Origin: Spisula solida
Taxonomy: Eukaryota > Mollusca > Bivalvia > Venerida > Mactridae
Reading direction: 5' to 3'
NCBI GenBank assembly: GCA_947247005.1
Contig: OX365948.1
Location: 1,674,001 to 1,738,000, forward strand
DNA: 64,000 nt
In this document: in pieces, positions 45,601 to 56,295 of the stretch
How positions within the stretch are numbered: position 1 is the first letter of the stretch
How the letters are laid out: each line of letters starts with the position of its first letter
Notes under the pieces: model-generated
Database searches by the model: none
What the model was told of the DNA's origin: nothing
The model's input: only the letters and a program-made list of their open reading frames with translations
Made by a program: the position numbers and the translations under genes

Positions 45601-46973
45601 TTACTTGACCGCCAACAAGACGTCCACCACATATGTCACAGATCAGCTTTATTCCAGTCAAATGTTGTGGTCTAAAAACAACCAAAGCAGCAGTTAGAGA
45701 ACTGAAGTACAGTAATGTGGTAACAGTATAAAACTCATGGGTCTCCTAGTGTGTTAACAAGGTTTTTGCTTGCTTTAGCCTTAGTGTCCTAGTTTTGGAT
45801 GCTACATTTACAGATACAAACATTTTGACCAATCATCTTAGAGCATAAAACGAAACTGTGACAAAACCTATTATAAGTCAAATTATTGAGGACATTGAGT
45901 CTATGACTTAATAGAGTGATCACAATAGCGGAGCAGTTTAAGTATTCAATTTATGTTGACTACCTCAGTCCAGGTTTGCTTCTGCCAGCTCGAATCTTCT
46001 CAACTTTCACTGATTCATGAAGTAAACAACATATAGCAACCGTGTTACGAAGGATTTGTCCACCCTGAAATACAAATGAGTAGACTGGTTCAGAAACTTT
46101 AGATAACAGTTATCTACAGTCTCTGACTGGTTATAAAATTAGGGTCATAAAACTTCTATAAAAATAATGTAGTCATCATACTCTGTTCCCTTCATTATAA
46201 TCAATAAAGTAGCATTATTTAATAAACATATTGTATGAGGGCTGTTCATTTTTTACCCGGACAATCGTCAAAGCCTCTGATTGTAACAGAGGCCATAGAT
46301 GTTATCTATAGTCCCTGATTGAAACATGCAATAAAATTTTGTTTAATAAGACTTTCAGTGAGTTTCATACCAACAGTGCAACTTTGGGAGTCGGTAAACA
46401 ATTCCTTAAGATGGCGGTAATAGATTCAATACCATTTAAAACCTTAAAAGTAAACTTTATAATACTTATTCAGATAACCCTTGATACTAGGCCAGGACAT
46501 TGGAGGGACAGGGAGAATTCACGATACAGCAACTCTGACATCTTGCTAGGATGAATCTCGTACACTCGCTCGACTGTCCTGCGAGAGACATACCTAAAAA
46601 ATACCCTCACCCCGGTCCGGATAATTCCAACTTATAATTTCACAAGTAAAATCGTGTGGTATTATCTCGAGAGACGGCTACGAAAATCTAAGTCTAGGTT
46701 GCATGTCATATCCTTGTCATTTAATTGCGTGTTTTTAATTTATAGATTGATAACCTGTTTTTTTCGACAGTTAATAAATATTGATAATAAAAAAATAATC
46801 GATTCGATTAAATCGATTCGATTGATGGATGTCCGTTTTGACGGTTGTCCGATTACCAGTACAGTTCAGACTGACAGGTATTTTACCAAATTCACTGTGT
46901 TCTGTAAACTAACCCCTTCCAGTTCACTTCCATCAATTGTGAACACATTATCACCACCAGCTAAAGAAGCCAT
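36605..46973 (-). CDS. RTCA: RNA 3'-terminal phosphate cyclase (11 exons, 365 aa)
   Basis: It converts an RNA 3'-phosphate to a 2',3'-cyclic phosphate using ATP through a His-AMP intermediate, acting in RNA end repair in the nucleus. Exons in coding order: 46973-46914, 46064-45964, 45671-45528, 45042-44919, 44198-44140, 42710-42569, 40947-40829, 39266-39208, 38486-38392, 37756-37652, 36694-36605. Every junction is GT-AG, phases agree, and the total is 1098 nt including TAG. Family signatures: [108 protein letters not shown] and the C-terminal VIECEGIG. The adenylated histidine of the family corresponds to H323 in VTLHTETA. Length matches human RTCA (366 aa). Exon 7 uses the donor GTGAGT at 40828; the nearer GTATCA would break the frame. 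Introns hold SINEs, a mariner-like element and a duplicated exon. Confidence 0.96.
37304..37408 (-). pseudogene. Duplicated RTCA exon 10 with in-frame stop (pseudoexon or poison exon)
   Basis: A second copy of the 105-nt exon 10 lies between the real exon 10 and exon 11. It has the same length, an intact acceptor (TTTAAG before 37408) and an intact donor (GTAAGC after 37304). It reads [20 protein letters not shown], then TGA at 37348-37346, then [14 protein letters not shown]. The residue matching catalytic His323 has also changed (CAT to CTA). Inclusion instead of, or together with, exon 10 would truncate the enzyme. It may be a decayed tandem exon duplicate or a regulatory poison exon. Confidence 0.88.
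37545..37628 (-). mobile_element. tRNA-like SINE head in RTCA intron 10
   Basis: On the minus strand CTGTTAGCGCAGTTGGTAGC is a clean A-box context and TTCTGGGTTCCATACC a B-box-like stretch. The spacing fits a tRNA-derived polymerase III promoter. Acceptor-stem pairing is poor and no plain anticodon arm is seen, so it is more likely a SINE head than a tRNA gene. Confidence 0.55.
39310..39590 (-). mobile_element. tRNA-derived SINE copy in RTCA intron 8 region
   Basis: On the minus strand it starts with GTGGTGGCCTAGAGGTGGGG, then TACCTGTGAGGGCGGTGTAT, ACATGTTCAATATTCCTGGG, TAGCCCAATGACCGGGGGAA and AAGTGTCGCAC. The order matches the 22488-22672 copy, with additional internal sequence here. It sits in the intron between exons 40947-40829 and 39266-39208. 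Confidence 0.7.
40491..40573. repeat. Short foldback (about 83 bp)
   Basis: GCTGTTCTACAACAGTTTG then CGTTCTGACGC is inverted as GCGTCAGAAC then CAAACCATTGTATAACAGC around a loop of about 17 bp. This looks like a miniature foldback repeat in an RTCA intron. It has no coding capacity. Confidence 0.75.
40617..40700. repeat. Tandem duplication of about 43 bp
   Basis: Two almost identical adjacent copies containing GAACCAACAAATGAAGCTAG and TAATGACAGTATCAT. It sits in the RTCA intron between exons 40947-40829 and 39266-39208. Confidence 0.8.
41285..42302. mobile_element. Mariner-like non-autonomous element, 1.0 kb
   Basis: The termini TACAGGGTGTCCCAAAAAAA then CGGGGACCTA are perfect inverted repeats over about 30 bp. 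They begin and end in TA, as expected for Tc1/mariner insertion at TA. The interior has a 90-codon open frame (41851-42123) without transposase motifs and no visible D,D(34-37)D signature, so it is non-autonomous. It lies in the RTCA intron between exons 42710-42569 and 40947-40829. Confidence 0.85.
43400..43720. repeat. Dispersed GACCTAGTGACC-type repeat
   Basis: Two internal copies (about 43418 and 43553) of GATGACCCAATATC, GATTTTGTTGTGATGATCAT and AAAGATTA, followed by GACCTCTAGTGACTACACAA and a GGATGGACGGACGACGGACG stretch. The same wording, partly inverted, occurs at 28390-28720 and 57791-58362. Confidence 0.65.
44613..44768. repeat. About 155-bp dispersed repeat with CGACACTAAC ends
   Basis: It begins GGGCTCGACACTAACACTGG, contains several GGACCAGT words, and ends AGTTAGTGTCTAGGCCTG, so the ends are partly inverted. 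An inverted copy lies at 50163-50312. It is non-coding, in an RTCA intron, and probably a small MITE. Confidence 0.75.
45200..45262 (+). mobile_element. SINE core fragment
   Basis: CTCGTGGCGATGAATAACAT then CAGGAATGAGGTGTCGAGAG is a diverged copy of the body of the SINE at 4319-4612. No tRNA-like head is visible here. Confidence 0.5.
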
Positions 46974-48026
46974 TTTGTTTTCTTTCCTGTGAAATAACGA
47001 TTTCTTTGCCAAATGCAATAAAGAACGAAACCGGAAACGGAACATGCGTCAGCTCGATTCTTTCTTTAAGAGTTGAAGTAAATTATGTTAGTTGATCGAA
47101 TGTTTTTAAAAAAAACAGAAACCAATTAGTTTTATCTTATCTTTTTTAAAAAACGACTTAAAGAACTTAATTATGTTTTTCATTCGTGGATTTCTTTAGA
47201 TTCGAAAATGTAGAAAACTGAGCGCTAACAAGAAGTTAATTCCAACCCTGATTTAGGAGAATTTAATCAAAGTCACCAAGTGGTCGGCCATATTATGAGA
47301 TTTCGCTTGGAAATCGGGTAAAATTGGTCAGTTTCATCTTTTCTGTGGCTGAAACAGCTTTCTATCGTCGTTGTAATCTTGAAATATATGTTTCCTTAAA
47401 TGCCTGACTAATGCTTGTAAATATTCCATTTGTATCATAGAAACTATAAACAGTTTAAAATTCTAAATAATACTGACCTACTTTCTTAATCTGTTATTGT
47501 TAATGTTTCTCAGTTTCTAACCAGTTAACCACATTCTTTAGTTTCAGATTATATGTCGAAACTCTTGCACTTTGATCGCCCTTGTATCAGGATAGAGTAC
47601 TGCCGACTCAATATTGATGTGACCATTGTTCTATTCAATTTTAGATCTTTGGATTTACAAACTTTATAAATTATATGGCGTCCAATATGTTGCTGCTGCT
47701 ATTGACCTAGTGCGTTTTGTCATAAAATGAATGCATCAGATTGAACTCAAACTAAGTCGTTGACTTGTTAGGTTTCAAAGAACAAATTGCTCAACACCTC
47801 ACCCGGGACGTAGTACAATCCAGCTGATGGATTCCTGTCCTGTATACATACATACAGATTACAGAAGAAGAAGACGATGATATGGAAAAACTATTGTCAA
47901 AAACCTTGAACTACTAATACTATTGAACCAATTGTAATGTTGAATAGATTACTGCTGACTTGATTTTTTAAAATATGTTTTTGTCAATTTCAGATATGGG
48001 CCCAGGGGCTTGTAGTTTGGTATACA
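46974..48026. promoter_or_regulatory. Divergent intergenic region between RTCA and HS3ST-like gene
   Basis: The two start codons point away from each other across about 1.05 kb. An acceptor-like TTTTTGTCAATTTCAG at 47979-47994 suggests that an upstream 5' exon of the sulfotransferase lies here, with the RTCA 5' UTR at the left end. A YY1-like GGTCGGCCATATTATG is at about 47282. An upstream ATG at 47997, out of frame with the sulfotransferase start, could form a small overlapping uORF. Confidence 0.45.
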
Positions 48027-49100
48027 ATGTACAAACAGATCCGTGCAATGGGTTCTCATATTAGATATTCTCCACTTCCATCAGAAGAGCATAACACAGT
48101 GTCAGTAAAGACTGGAAAGTTTTCCTTACCTAAAATCTCCAGATTGAAATTGGCTGGAATTCTTTTTGTTATAGTTGTATCAATTGGACTTGTTGCAATA
48201 TCTTGCCTGCGCTCAGGATACTTTTCAAAATCCTCTGTTTGTAACACAACCAAAGAAAAGAACAATGTGGATGAACATTTGTCCACATCAAATGATCATA
48301 TGAAGCTGCATCATATGAAAAGACGTCTACCTCAGTGCATTATCATTGGTGCACGAAAAGCTGGTACCCGGGCTCTGCTGACCTATTTGAATATTCACCC
48401 CGATATTGTTGTCAAAGGACCAGAAATGCACTTTTTTGACGATGATGTAGCTTATCGCCAATCAATGGAATGGTATAGGAAGCAGATGCCGTACACTTAT
48501 ACCGATCAACTTACGATTGAGAAAACACCTGCTTATTTTACTGAAGATGAGGTTCCGGAGAGAGTACATCGTATGAATAAAACTATTAAACTACTTTTGA
48601 TACTTAGGGACCCTGTAGAACGGACCATATCTGATTATGTTCAAATTGCGGAAGGTAAAAAAGCTAAGAACAAACCGTTTACTTCGTTTGAAGAACATGT
48701 CATTGATTCTCATGGCAACATAAATAGAAGCTACAAGGCAGTGAAAAGATCCATCTATCATAAACATCTGTCACGATGGCTTGAGTTCTTTCCGCTAAGT
48801 CAGATTCTGATTATTGAAAGTGGTGATTTGGTTGTAAATCCAGCTGGAGTCATGTACCAGGTTGAGGATTACCTAGAAGTTAGCCACAAAATCAAACCCA
48901 CCAACTTCTATTTTAACAAAACAAAAGGATTTTACTGTGTTCAAACAGATGATCAGCAGAGATGCCTGACGGAAAGCAAGGGTCGACCACATCCTGAGGT
49001 TGATCAGGAAGTTATAGAAAAATTGAGGAGATATTTTGCTCCCCATAATAAAAGATTATTCAAGATCATTGGTAGAAGTTTTGATTGGCCTGAATCTTAA
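48027..49100 (+). CDS. Heparan sulfate glucosamine 3-O-sulfotransferase-like (357 aa)
   Basis: It transfers sulfate from PAPS to the 3-OH of glucosamine in heparan sulfate in the Golgi. It is a type II membrane protein: a short basic N-terminus, a membrane segment at about residues 42-60 (LAGILFVIVVSIGLVAISCL), a stem, then a sulfotransferase domain from about residue 102. The 5'-PSB loop is IGARKAGTRALL (107-118); E133 in GPEMHFFDDD matches the catalytic base of the family. EKTPAYF follows at 165-171, and the 3'-phosphate site is LILRDPVERTISDY (191-204). C304 and C313 (GFYC..RCL) fit the conserved disulfide, and the C-terminus ends GRSFDWPES. ESKGRPHPEVD resembles the HS3ST1/HS3ST5 subgroup. 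Four NxS/T sites are present. The frame stays open upstream to the splice acceptor at 47994, so a longer N-terminus from an upstream exon cannot be excluded. Confidence 0.93.
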   Translation: MYKQIRAMGSHIRYSPLPSEEHNTVSVKTGKFSLPKISRLKLAGILFVIVVSIGLVAISCLRSGYFSKSSVCNTTKEKNNVDEHLSTSNDHMKLHHMKRRLPQCIIIGARKAGTRALLTYLNIHPDIVVKGPEMHFFDDDVAYRQSMEWYRKQMPYTYTDQLTIEKTPAYFTEDEVPERVHRMNKTIKLLLILRDPVERTISDYVQIAEGKKAKNKPFTSFEEHVIDSHGNINRSYKAVKRSIYHKHLSRWLEFFPLSQILIIESGDLVVNPAGVMYQVEDYLEVSHKIKPTNFYFNKTKGFYCVQTDDQQRCLTESKGRPHPEVDQEVIEKLRRYFAPHNKRLFKIIGRSFDWPES

Positions 49101-50162
49101 AACGAGATATTTCCAGAAATGATTCTCAGCATTGGTAATGTACCTAAGTTGGCTTTTATTGCAGTTTTTTTTTAAGCTATATTGTGTGTGGATCCATTTT
49201 CCACTTTATATGAACACATTAAATGATTTGAGTCAAGTTTGTGTATTATTTTAATTGCCAGTACATTGTATACTAGTTAATCATAATTATGTAAAGGCCA
49301 AACATTATTAAGCTTTATTATTGAGTTTTATAAGGTGCTAAATCTCAAGGGTAATTTTTATTATTTGTACAAGATTTTACATTTTTAGCTCATCTTAGTC
49401 ACTGATCAAGTGCTATGGTAGCTAAGTAATTAGGATCTCCTGTTGTGCATTGTCAACTTTTTAACAAACTTGTCAAAACAAAAACTGGGACATAGTACAA
49501 AAATCTTACTAAATGTCGTATACAAATGTGCAAAAAATTCATTGTATGCTGACAAGTACTTTAGAGCCAACAGCTCTCTTGTTTAACCAAAGAAGGCCAA
49601 CAGCTCTCTTGTTTAACCAAAGAACATAGTACCTCTAAAGAATTTTAAAATGGCACTTTATCTATAATACAGTTGGTCTGAATTTTTAAGGGTTAATTAA
49701 ATGGTCTAATGAAACCCTTGTTTGAGTAGCCTTTGAAGCAGTTTATACAGTACTTTAATGATTATACTTGTTGTATTTATAAAAGATGCTACTAGTATAG
49801 ATGTTTTTGTATATAATGCATTATTAGTTTGTGAGTCATGCTATATTTATGATGTATGACAACTATTGTTGTAAGACAATATTTTAAAGAAGAACTACAA
49901 AATTTTGTTTTCTTCAGGAAACACGGGTAATGTGAATCAAAGTATTTATTATTGATGTAGGTAGATTTTTGTATGTATACATGTTTTATATATGAGATTG
50001 ATGGCACCTGTAAGACAGCTATTTTATGTTACCCAGTGAACAAGTTCTCACATTATGTCTGGTTTGCTCTGTTTTGTTTCATACTAGACCAAGCTTTTAT
50101 GTGACATGCATGAGTGGGGCAAATTTTTTATTACAACCCCCCCCGCACAACAAGTTGTAAGG
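49101..50162. other. 3' UTR / downstream flank of HS3ST-like gene
   Basis: AT-rich and non-coding. An ATTAAA lies at about 49218, roughly 115 bp after the stop, as a possible poly(A) signal. A tandem duplication of about 31 bp (GCCAACAGCTCTCTTGTTTA then ACCAAAGAA) occurs at 49566-49626. Confidence 0.5.
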
Positions 50163-50312
50163 GCAGGCCTAGACACTAACTATTTTGGCCACTGGTCCGA
50201 CAGGGCAAAAGCGCCAAATTTGTAAATAGGACAGTTACTGGTCCTTCAGAATTTTCACTGGTCCTTCTGGATTTTCACTGGTAGCGGACCAGTGTTAGTG
50301 TCGAGCCCTGAA
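50163..50312. repeat. Inverted copy of the 155-bp CGACACTAAC-ended repeat
   Basis: GGCCTAGACACTAACTATTT through ACCAGTGTTAGTGTCGAGCC is the reverse complement, with divergence, of the block at 44613-44768. Internal words ACTGGTCCTTC and GGGCAAAAGCGCC match in inverted order. Confidence 0.75.
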
Positions 50313-50359
50313 GGGGGGGGTATACTGGATTCAGCTTGTCTGTCTGTCCGTAGACGCAT

Positions 50360-50690
50360 TCTTGTGGACACAACTCCTCCTACAGTTTTTGCAGCATTTC
50401 CTTCAAACTTTAACAGATGAACAACCTCAACATGTAGATGTGCTAAAAGGAAAGAATTTGCGCTGTGACGATTTTTGACAGAATTATGGCCCTTTGTACT
50501 TTTATGCACTATACAATATATAGTGAACAGATCTTGTGGACCCAACTTCTCCTACAGTTTTTGCAGCATTTCCTTTAAACTTTAACAGATGAACAACCTC
50601 AACATGTAGATGTGCATGAAGCAAAAAATTAGCTGCAATGATTTTTGCCATGCAGGGTGTATATTAGTCTGCCGAATGGCGACAGTTCTA
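50360..50690. repeat. About 168-bp direct repeat, two copies
   Basis: TCCTACAGTTTTTGCAGCAT, TTCAAACTTTAACAGATGAA and CAACCTCAACATGTAGATGT occur in order at about 50362-50443 and again at about 50531-50614. A short tail ends CTGCCGAATGGCGACAGTTC. It is a non-coding dispersed repeat of the same style as 29096-29512. Confidence 0.75.
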
Positions 50691-53122
50691 GTTTATTTCA
50701 TAGTTGAACTTGGCTAGAAATCTAATCTTCACATTTTCAGAGCAACAGATAAGCTGCGTATTAGGGTAATTACCCAATTAATTTTCTTAAAAATCCTATT
50801 GATTGTAAAAAGAGGGAGTAAGAAAAAGCAAAGACAATTTGAAATACCCAAATAGAAAAGGGTGTTATAGTGAAAAATAGTGCATTAAAGCTTATTTACC
50901 CTTGGAGATTTATTAAATATCGAATTAAAATTTGTCAAAACCCAATCAAAATTGAAACTCGGGGGTAAAATACCCAATTGACTAAAACCTTATCTGTAGC
51001 TCTGCATTTTTTTAATCCTCCCAAATACGAAACCAAAGGTTTTCCCCTTGAATGTCATGTAATCTGCTCATTTACAATCCCACAAAATTGCATTTTACCA
51101 AATGAATGAATTGAATGTCCACGATCATAAGTGATTTTACAGTATCAGTATATATTATTTCATCTTTGCCAAATTTTCAGAAAATCATGTATAAATTATT
51201 CAATTGAATAGATTGATCTGTTTTAAATTTTTTCATAAATTCATTTGCCAATTAATTTCCAATATGAAATAAAGAATTTTAAATGCACTACTAAGTTTCC
51301 AGTTATATGTTTTAAGTGACTTTTAATACATGTACAACTTTTAAATTGTTAGTGTATGTACTTCATTCAGATACCATGTATATACAGTCGATCGTATCTT
51401 TTAAATGTGTGTCAATGTTGTTTTGTATCTGTCCAATTGTTGGGGTTTTATTTTAAAGCGGTTGTGCGCCTTTTGACCCAAATAGTCTGATATTGAAGAT
51501 GTCTTGCCAGCTTAAATTAAAGATAAGGTAGTTCTTGAACATTCTATGGATGAAATTTATTCATTAATTGGTATCTTCCGAGAATTGTATGAGTAAACCC
51601 ATTACTCCATTTAGGCATCGTTCACAGTTACCCGGTAGTAGGATATGATCATAGATTACTAGTTATATAAACACATATTTATTGACCACCACCACAATAA
51701 CACCACCTGAAAATAAGACCAGTGTCATTATAGGTCCATTTTCACTGCTTTGCTTGGAGTATCAAATATCCCACCATCTTGTCAGCTTATTTGCGATGTC
51801 TAAATTCCCCAATACCGGGATCTAAAATCATGCCGCAGTCTATTTCCTGAGACCCGGAAATCATTTGGCATATTAAATTCCCGCCTGGGAGCAACGTCTT
51901 GTCTAAAGTCCTGTGTATGCCCCCCACCTTAGGGGCAAAATATCGATAGATGCATTTAACTTGATAATAAAACAGTTATTAAGGACCCCAAACATGGGCA
52001 TGAAGTATAGGAGGAAACCACTGATATGTATCCATAGTTTTAAATTAATCAATATTTTTACTGTATATTAATATTTTAAAGTATATACATTTCATGTTTG
52101 TGTGTGTTTATCTATATAATAATTATACATGTATTTAATTCACTATGTGAGTGAAATGTTAAGGTCTTTTTTGACCACTGATTTTTTTTTAAAATGCCTA
52201 AAGAACTACATAATTTTTTAAAATATTTTTGGCCACTTTTTCTCTTCTGTATAGTTCGCTGGAGATAACTCTAGACTTATCAATAAACAAACATACATAA
52301 TAAAAACTTTGCATGTTCGACTGACCGCTTGTTATTGGTGTAGGTGTGAAGAATATATCATTAAATGTGAATATGCTCAAGACTGAACAAAATTGAACAT
52401 CGAAATGCATTTAATTTTCATTTTTATTTGTAAACAAAGGCTAGTGTTATCCTCCGCGGACTAAACTGTTGTCCCTGTATTATAAACCTGTCATCTCTGT
52501 AAAAGTCAATCTCCTCAGCTTCTCTTCGGTCCATATACACAACTTGTCTGACTAGCCAGTGCATATAATGCCATAGGGCCCTCAGTGATGTGAACTATTT
52601 ATTAAATATTGTACCAGTACAACAACAAGGTTCGCACAGGCCTTGAAAAGTCCTTGAATTTTTTTTCAACCTTGAAAAGTGCTTGAATTAAGTGTTGCCT
52701 TGACAAAATGCCAAAATGAGACTTGAATTTAACTGAAATTTCTTGACTTTAGGTAAGCAGCCTGTTTGTACCATAGTATGCTATTTATTGTTTGGTATCT
52801 GATTGGTGCTTTCTCAGTGTTGATCACTTCTTAGCTCCATAACTTCCTGTATATGAATATGAAACATTTCTGTTTTATGGCCTCAATATCATATCATTGA
52901 AGTGTATCTGCTATAGTACTAGCTTCATATCTCCATGCCTTATTGCATTTGTTGTTGTTGTTCCAAATTTTCTGGAAGGATAGGAAACTTCAGTACATGT
53001 ATCGGTTTACTATTGTTGTGTTTCATGTGAATTCATACTGTCAAATCTGTTTTAAGGAACCATTCAATGGATGTATCAGATACTTACATCTGGTAAAAAC
53101 ATTTTACTTAATGCATAACAAA
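50691..53122. other. Non-coding region, no gene seen
   Basis: AT-rich. Open frames do not exceed 70 codons. A short direct repeat CCTTGAAAAGTCCTTGAATT / CCTTGAAAAGTGCTTGAATT occurs at 52641-52690. AATAAA is present at about 51268. Nothing else recognisable. Confidence 0.5.
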
Positions 53123-53150
53123 GATTGATTGATTGATTGATTGATTGATG
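53123..53150. repeat. (GATT)n microsatellite
   Basis: About seven GATT repeats. Confidence 0.95.
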
Positions 53151-53889
53151 TTCATATTTTTCTTGATATTTTGTTACATATTGTATACACAGAATCAATT
53201 ATTGGCCAGAAATATTTTATAGCTTGATGAGCATTCCTGCATCCCACCTCCCAGTTTTCATGTAGTCCTGACTTTTATAAGTTTTAAGATCTGATGACTT
53301 ACAGCCTGTTAAAGGCATCAAATGTTTCCAGTTTCAGGACATAGATTTATTAATTTTTGTGAAAACTTGCCAGTGAACTCATAAAATATTCCAAAATTAC
53401 ATCGAAAGAATATATATGACACCAGTCAAACTCGAAGCCAGTAACATACATATTTCGAATAGTTTGAGAAAAATTTCCCCTCCATGTCAATATAAAAAAT
53501 ATATGATAATTTAGCAGTTATTTATTATCACCCTGAAAAATATATGATAATTTAGCAATTTTTAAATAAAAAGGCACCTATTTAATTATCATCACAATTT
53601 TATTATGTATCAGCAAATTATTATTATCTGTGTAATGACACTTAATTACATTATTATAAAAATGTATTGTTGTGCTATGAAATGCTTGGAAAGTACTTTT
53701 AAGTTCACATTTTGTGATCTCAAATTATAATGAGGACATAATAATGATAATTTGCTTTCCTGCATCTTATATGGTTTTAGTTTAAGTATAATTAACAGAT
53801 ATTTGTTACACTTTATAGGCTACTGACCAGCATTTATCTATGGGGTAAATTTTAAAATTGTTTTAAATTTTTTATGATTTTATTTTTGA

Positions 53890-54000
53890 GATCACCTGCG
53901 CACATTGTGCTCAAGGTAAGCTTTACGGATGGTTGGATGTACATTGTGGTCAAGGTAAGCTTTACAGATGGTTGGATGTACATTGTGCATCAACATAAGT
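53890..54000. repeat. Short tandem repeat, about 45-bp period, plus AGCTCACC-type remnant
   Basis: CAAGGTAAGCTTTACGGATG then GTTGGATGTACATTGTG is duplicated head to tail. The left edge (GATCACCTGCGCACATTGTG) resembles the start of the repeats at 57791 and 59668. Confidence 0.6.
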
Positions 54001-54352
54001 TTTGCTCTAATGACATTTCCTCCTTAACAACTGAAATGATTTGACAAAGCAAGAATAAACGTTAGGTGGTGACTGGTCCTCTTCAAAGGATAGTATCGGC
54101 TGTTCCAGTCTGCTGCATATGTAGGTTATGGGTGTCAATAACTGTTTTAATGACTTCTCCTAAACCTTTGATCTGATTTTGACCAAACCCGACTGAAATG
54201 GACTAAGGAGATCAATTTCAAATAGGTCAATTTGTACCACTGCATACTGTTACAACAATGGCTGGGGAACAATTTGACAATTTACCACGCATTCTAATTT
54301 GTATACACAGTTCAGGTCTGCTGCACTTGTAGGTCACAGGAGCCAAAGTATA

Positions 54353-55051
54353 GTCTGACCAGATTAAACTGAGACTCTGATCAAAATCCGTATACGCCCG
54401 GCTATACTCGGCTGTTTTCGATTCGTATGTTTATTTACTACATGTGCAGTAATCTCTGCATTTATAACAAAATTCAAAAGAAAAATCAAGCAGGAAAAGT
54501 AGTGCAGTGGAAACGTTTGCGCCTTTATTGCCAGTGGTCGCTGGTTCAAAACTTACTGTAACCTTTTGACATTATTATTTTTTCTTCAACATTCTATCCT
54601 TGAATCAAGGGGTTTATGTTAAAAAACATTTTCCCGTACGGTCTTATATTATTTGGTCTTTAATTTCGGTTTTTGCAATATTTCCAATTGCATATTTTTT
54701 TATTATAAGTACATGAACAATGTTTCAACAACTTGGCCATTATAGATTTAATGTATGCCTGAATTGTGTAATCGATATGTGAACATAGTGGGGATGATTA
54801 TAATTCACGAATAAAATACTTGCATATAAAGGAAAAAAAAGTTAAAATAAACACTATTGAGTGTGCCTCAAACCCAATACCTTGTGGTCAACAAACTGCA
54901 CACTTACCCACTGAGCCATCGCATATTGTTATCTAGTAGCAACTCAATACAGCCACATATAGCGATAAATGTAATTATATGTTTTTATAACTTCGGAAAT
55001 TTCCGGAGTTGAACGAATTATGCAAGGAGTCTCAGTTTAATCTGGTCAGAC
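54353..55051. mobile_element. 700-bp TIR element with tRNA-like segments in both arms
   Basis: The termini are a perfect 25-bp inverted repeat beginning GTCTGACCAGATTAAACTGA (54353-54377 and 55027-55051). Inside, a tRNA-like stretch on plus (54503-54556: GTGCAGTGGAAACG, GCTGGTTCAAAACT) and another on minus (54935-54878: TGGCTCAGTGGGTAAG, TTGGGTTTGAGGC) face each other in the two arms. No transposase is present. I find no clear target duplication. The arms may be a diverged foldback. Confidence 0.8.
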
Positions 55052-55137
55052 AATATATTATTTCATTAAAAATGTTGATGGTCTCATGTAAGCGATACAG
55101 GACGATCTTGACACTTTAGTTTATATCAGTATTTGAT

Positions 55138-55305
55138 TGTAAATATTGGCAGGTACACATCTTACTGATATTTGTGTAAATATTGGCAGGTACACATCTT
55201 ACTGATATTTGTGTAAATATTGGCAGGTACACAACTTACTGATATTTGTGTAAATATTGGCAGGTACACATCTTACTGATATTTGTGTAAATATTGGCAG
55301 GTACA
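55138..55305. repeat. 37-bp minisatellite, left part
   Basis: About four and a half copies of TGTAAATATTGGCAGGTACA plus CATCTTACTGATATTTG. The array is interrupted at 55306 by an inserted element and resumes at 56296. There are no unique spacers, so it is not a CRISPR. Confidence 0.95.
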
Positions 55306-56295
55306 CATACATGCCATATCTCCCGGATCGTGCGTGAGTCTACCGGATTTGAGCCTCAACTCACGCACTCCCGCATTTTGATAAAATCTCCCGGATTAGA
55401 CAAAAATCCGCGTAAGAATCTCAGAATTATTAAAGTTTCACTTTTCTCGTAATTTCCGGTGATAAACTTACAATTAATCAACAAGTCATTACATAACAAA
55501 CCTTTATAACACCCCAGGAGAGTGGTCACTCCAATAAACAATCGATAATTGTCCCGATAAGAGTATGCTAAGGTGTCATAAACTGATAAACATCTTCCCA
55601 AGCAGCCGAAAATATGTTTGTTTACTGGTTAGGTTTAAAGCCAGCACATGACCGTACATTACAGATATAAACTCGTAGCAGTTACTTCCCTTTGCAGTTA
55701 CAGTATCAAAGGAAAAGGCCTCAAAAAGTTTTAGTTTGTAATTTGGAATTTGCATGATATTCAGTCCACATCAATTTCAGATATATTTTTTAAGCTTTAT
55801 AAATTAACTGAATTGATTTTATTTCTGTATTATCAATGCATTTTTGAGTTTGAATTAATATGTTAGCACCATTTTGAACATATGAGTTCTTTTCTATGTT
55901 TTTTATCAGGTAATCTTCTGCTTGACATGTCTTCTTTTCAGATGTATGATAAATGAACTGGTATAGCATAAATGTAACAATAACTAATACATGTCCAGTC
56001 AGCATTTGGTTTGGTTACTTACAATTCTTTTAACTATGAGTCATAAGACTTGAACATACTGGACATTTGTTGTTTGCATCATGAATATCATCCCAAACAC
56101 TAGATTAAATTACTTCACGAAGCATGTATGCATACATGGTATTGTCATACAAGTAAAATAAGTGCAAACTGCATATAAACTTCATTAATTTTAGTCGATA
56201 GTTCGAGCAAAAAAAATCTCCTGCATTTTATTGAAATCTCCTGCATTTCCATCACCAATCTCCTGCAAATGGTTCAGCAAAGTATGGCATGTATG
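55306..56295. mobile_element. 990-bp TIR element inserted in the minisatellite
   Basis: The ends are inverted CATACATGCCATA / TATGGCATGTATG. GGTACA occurs directly outside both ends (55300-55305 and 56296-56301), as expected for a 6-bp target duplication within the 37-bp unit. Near the ends are short repeated words (TCTCCCGGAT on the left; TCTCCTGCAT and related words three times on the right). No open frame resembles a transposase, so it is non-autonomous. The superfamily is unassigned. Confidence 0.88.

Noticed and set aside
48056..48286. 76-codon minus-strand open frame
   Set aside because: It is antisense to the N-terminal part of the sulfotransferase.
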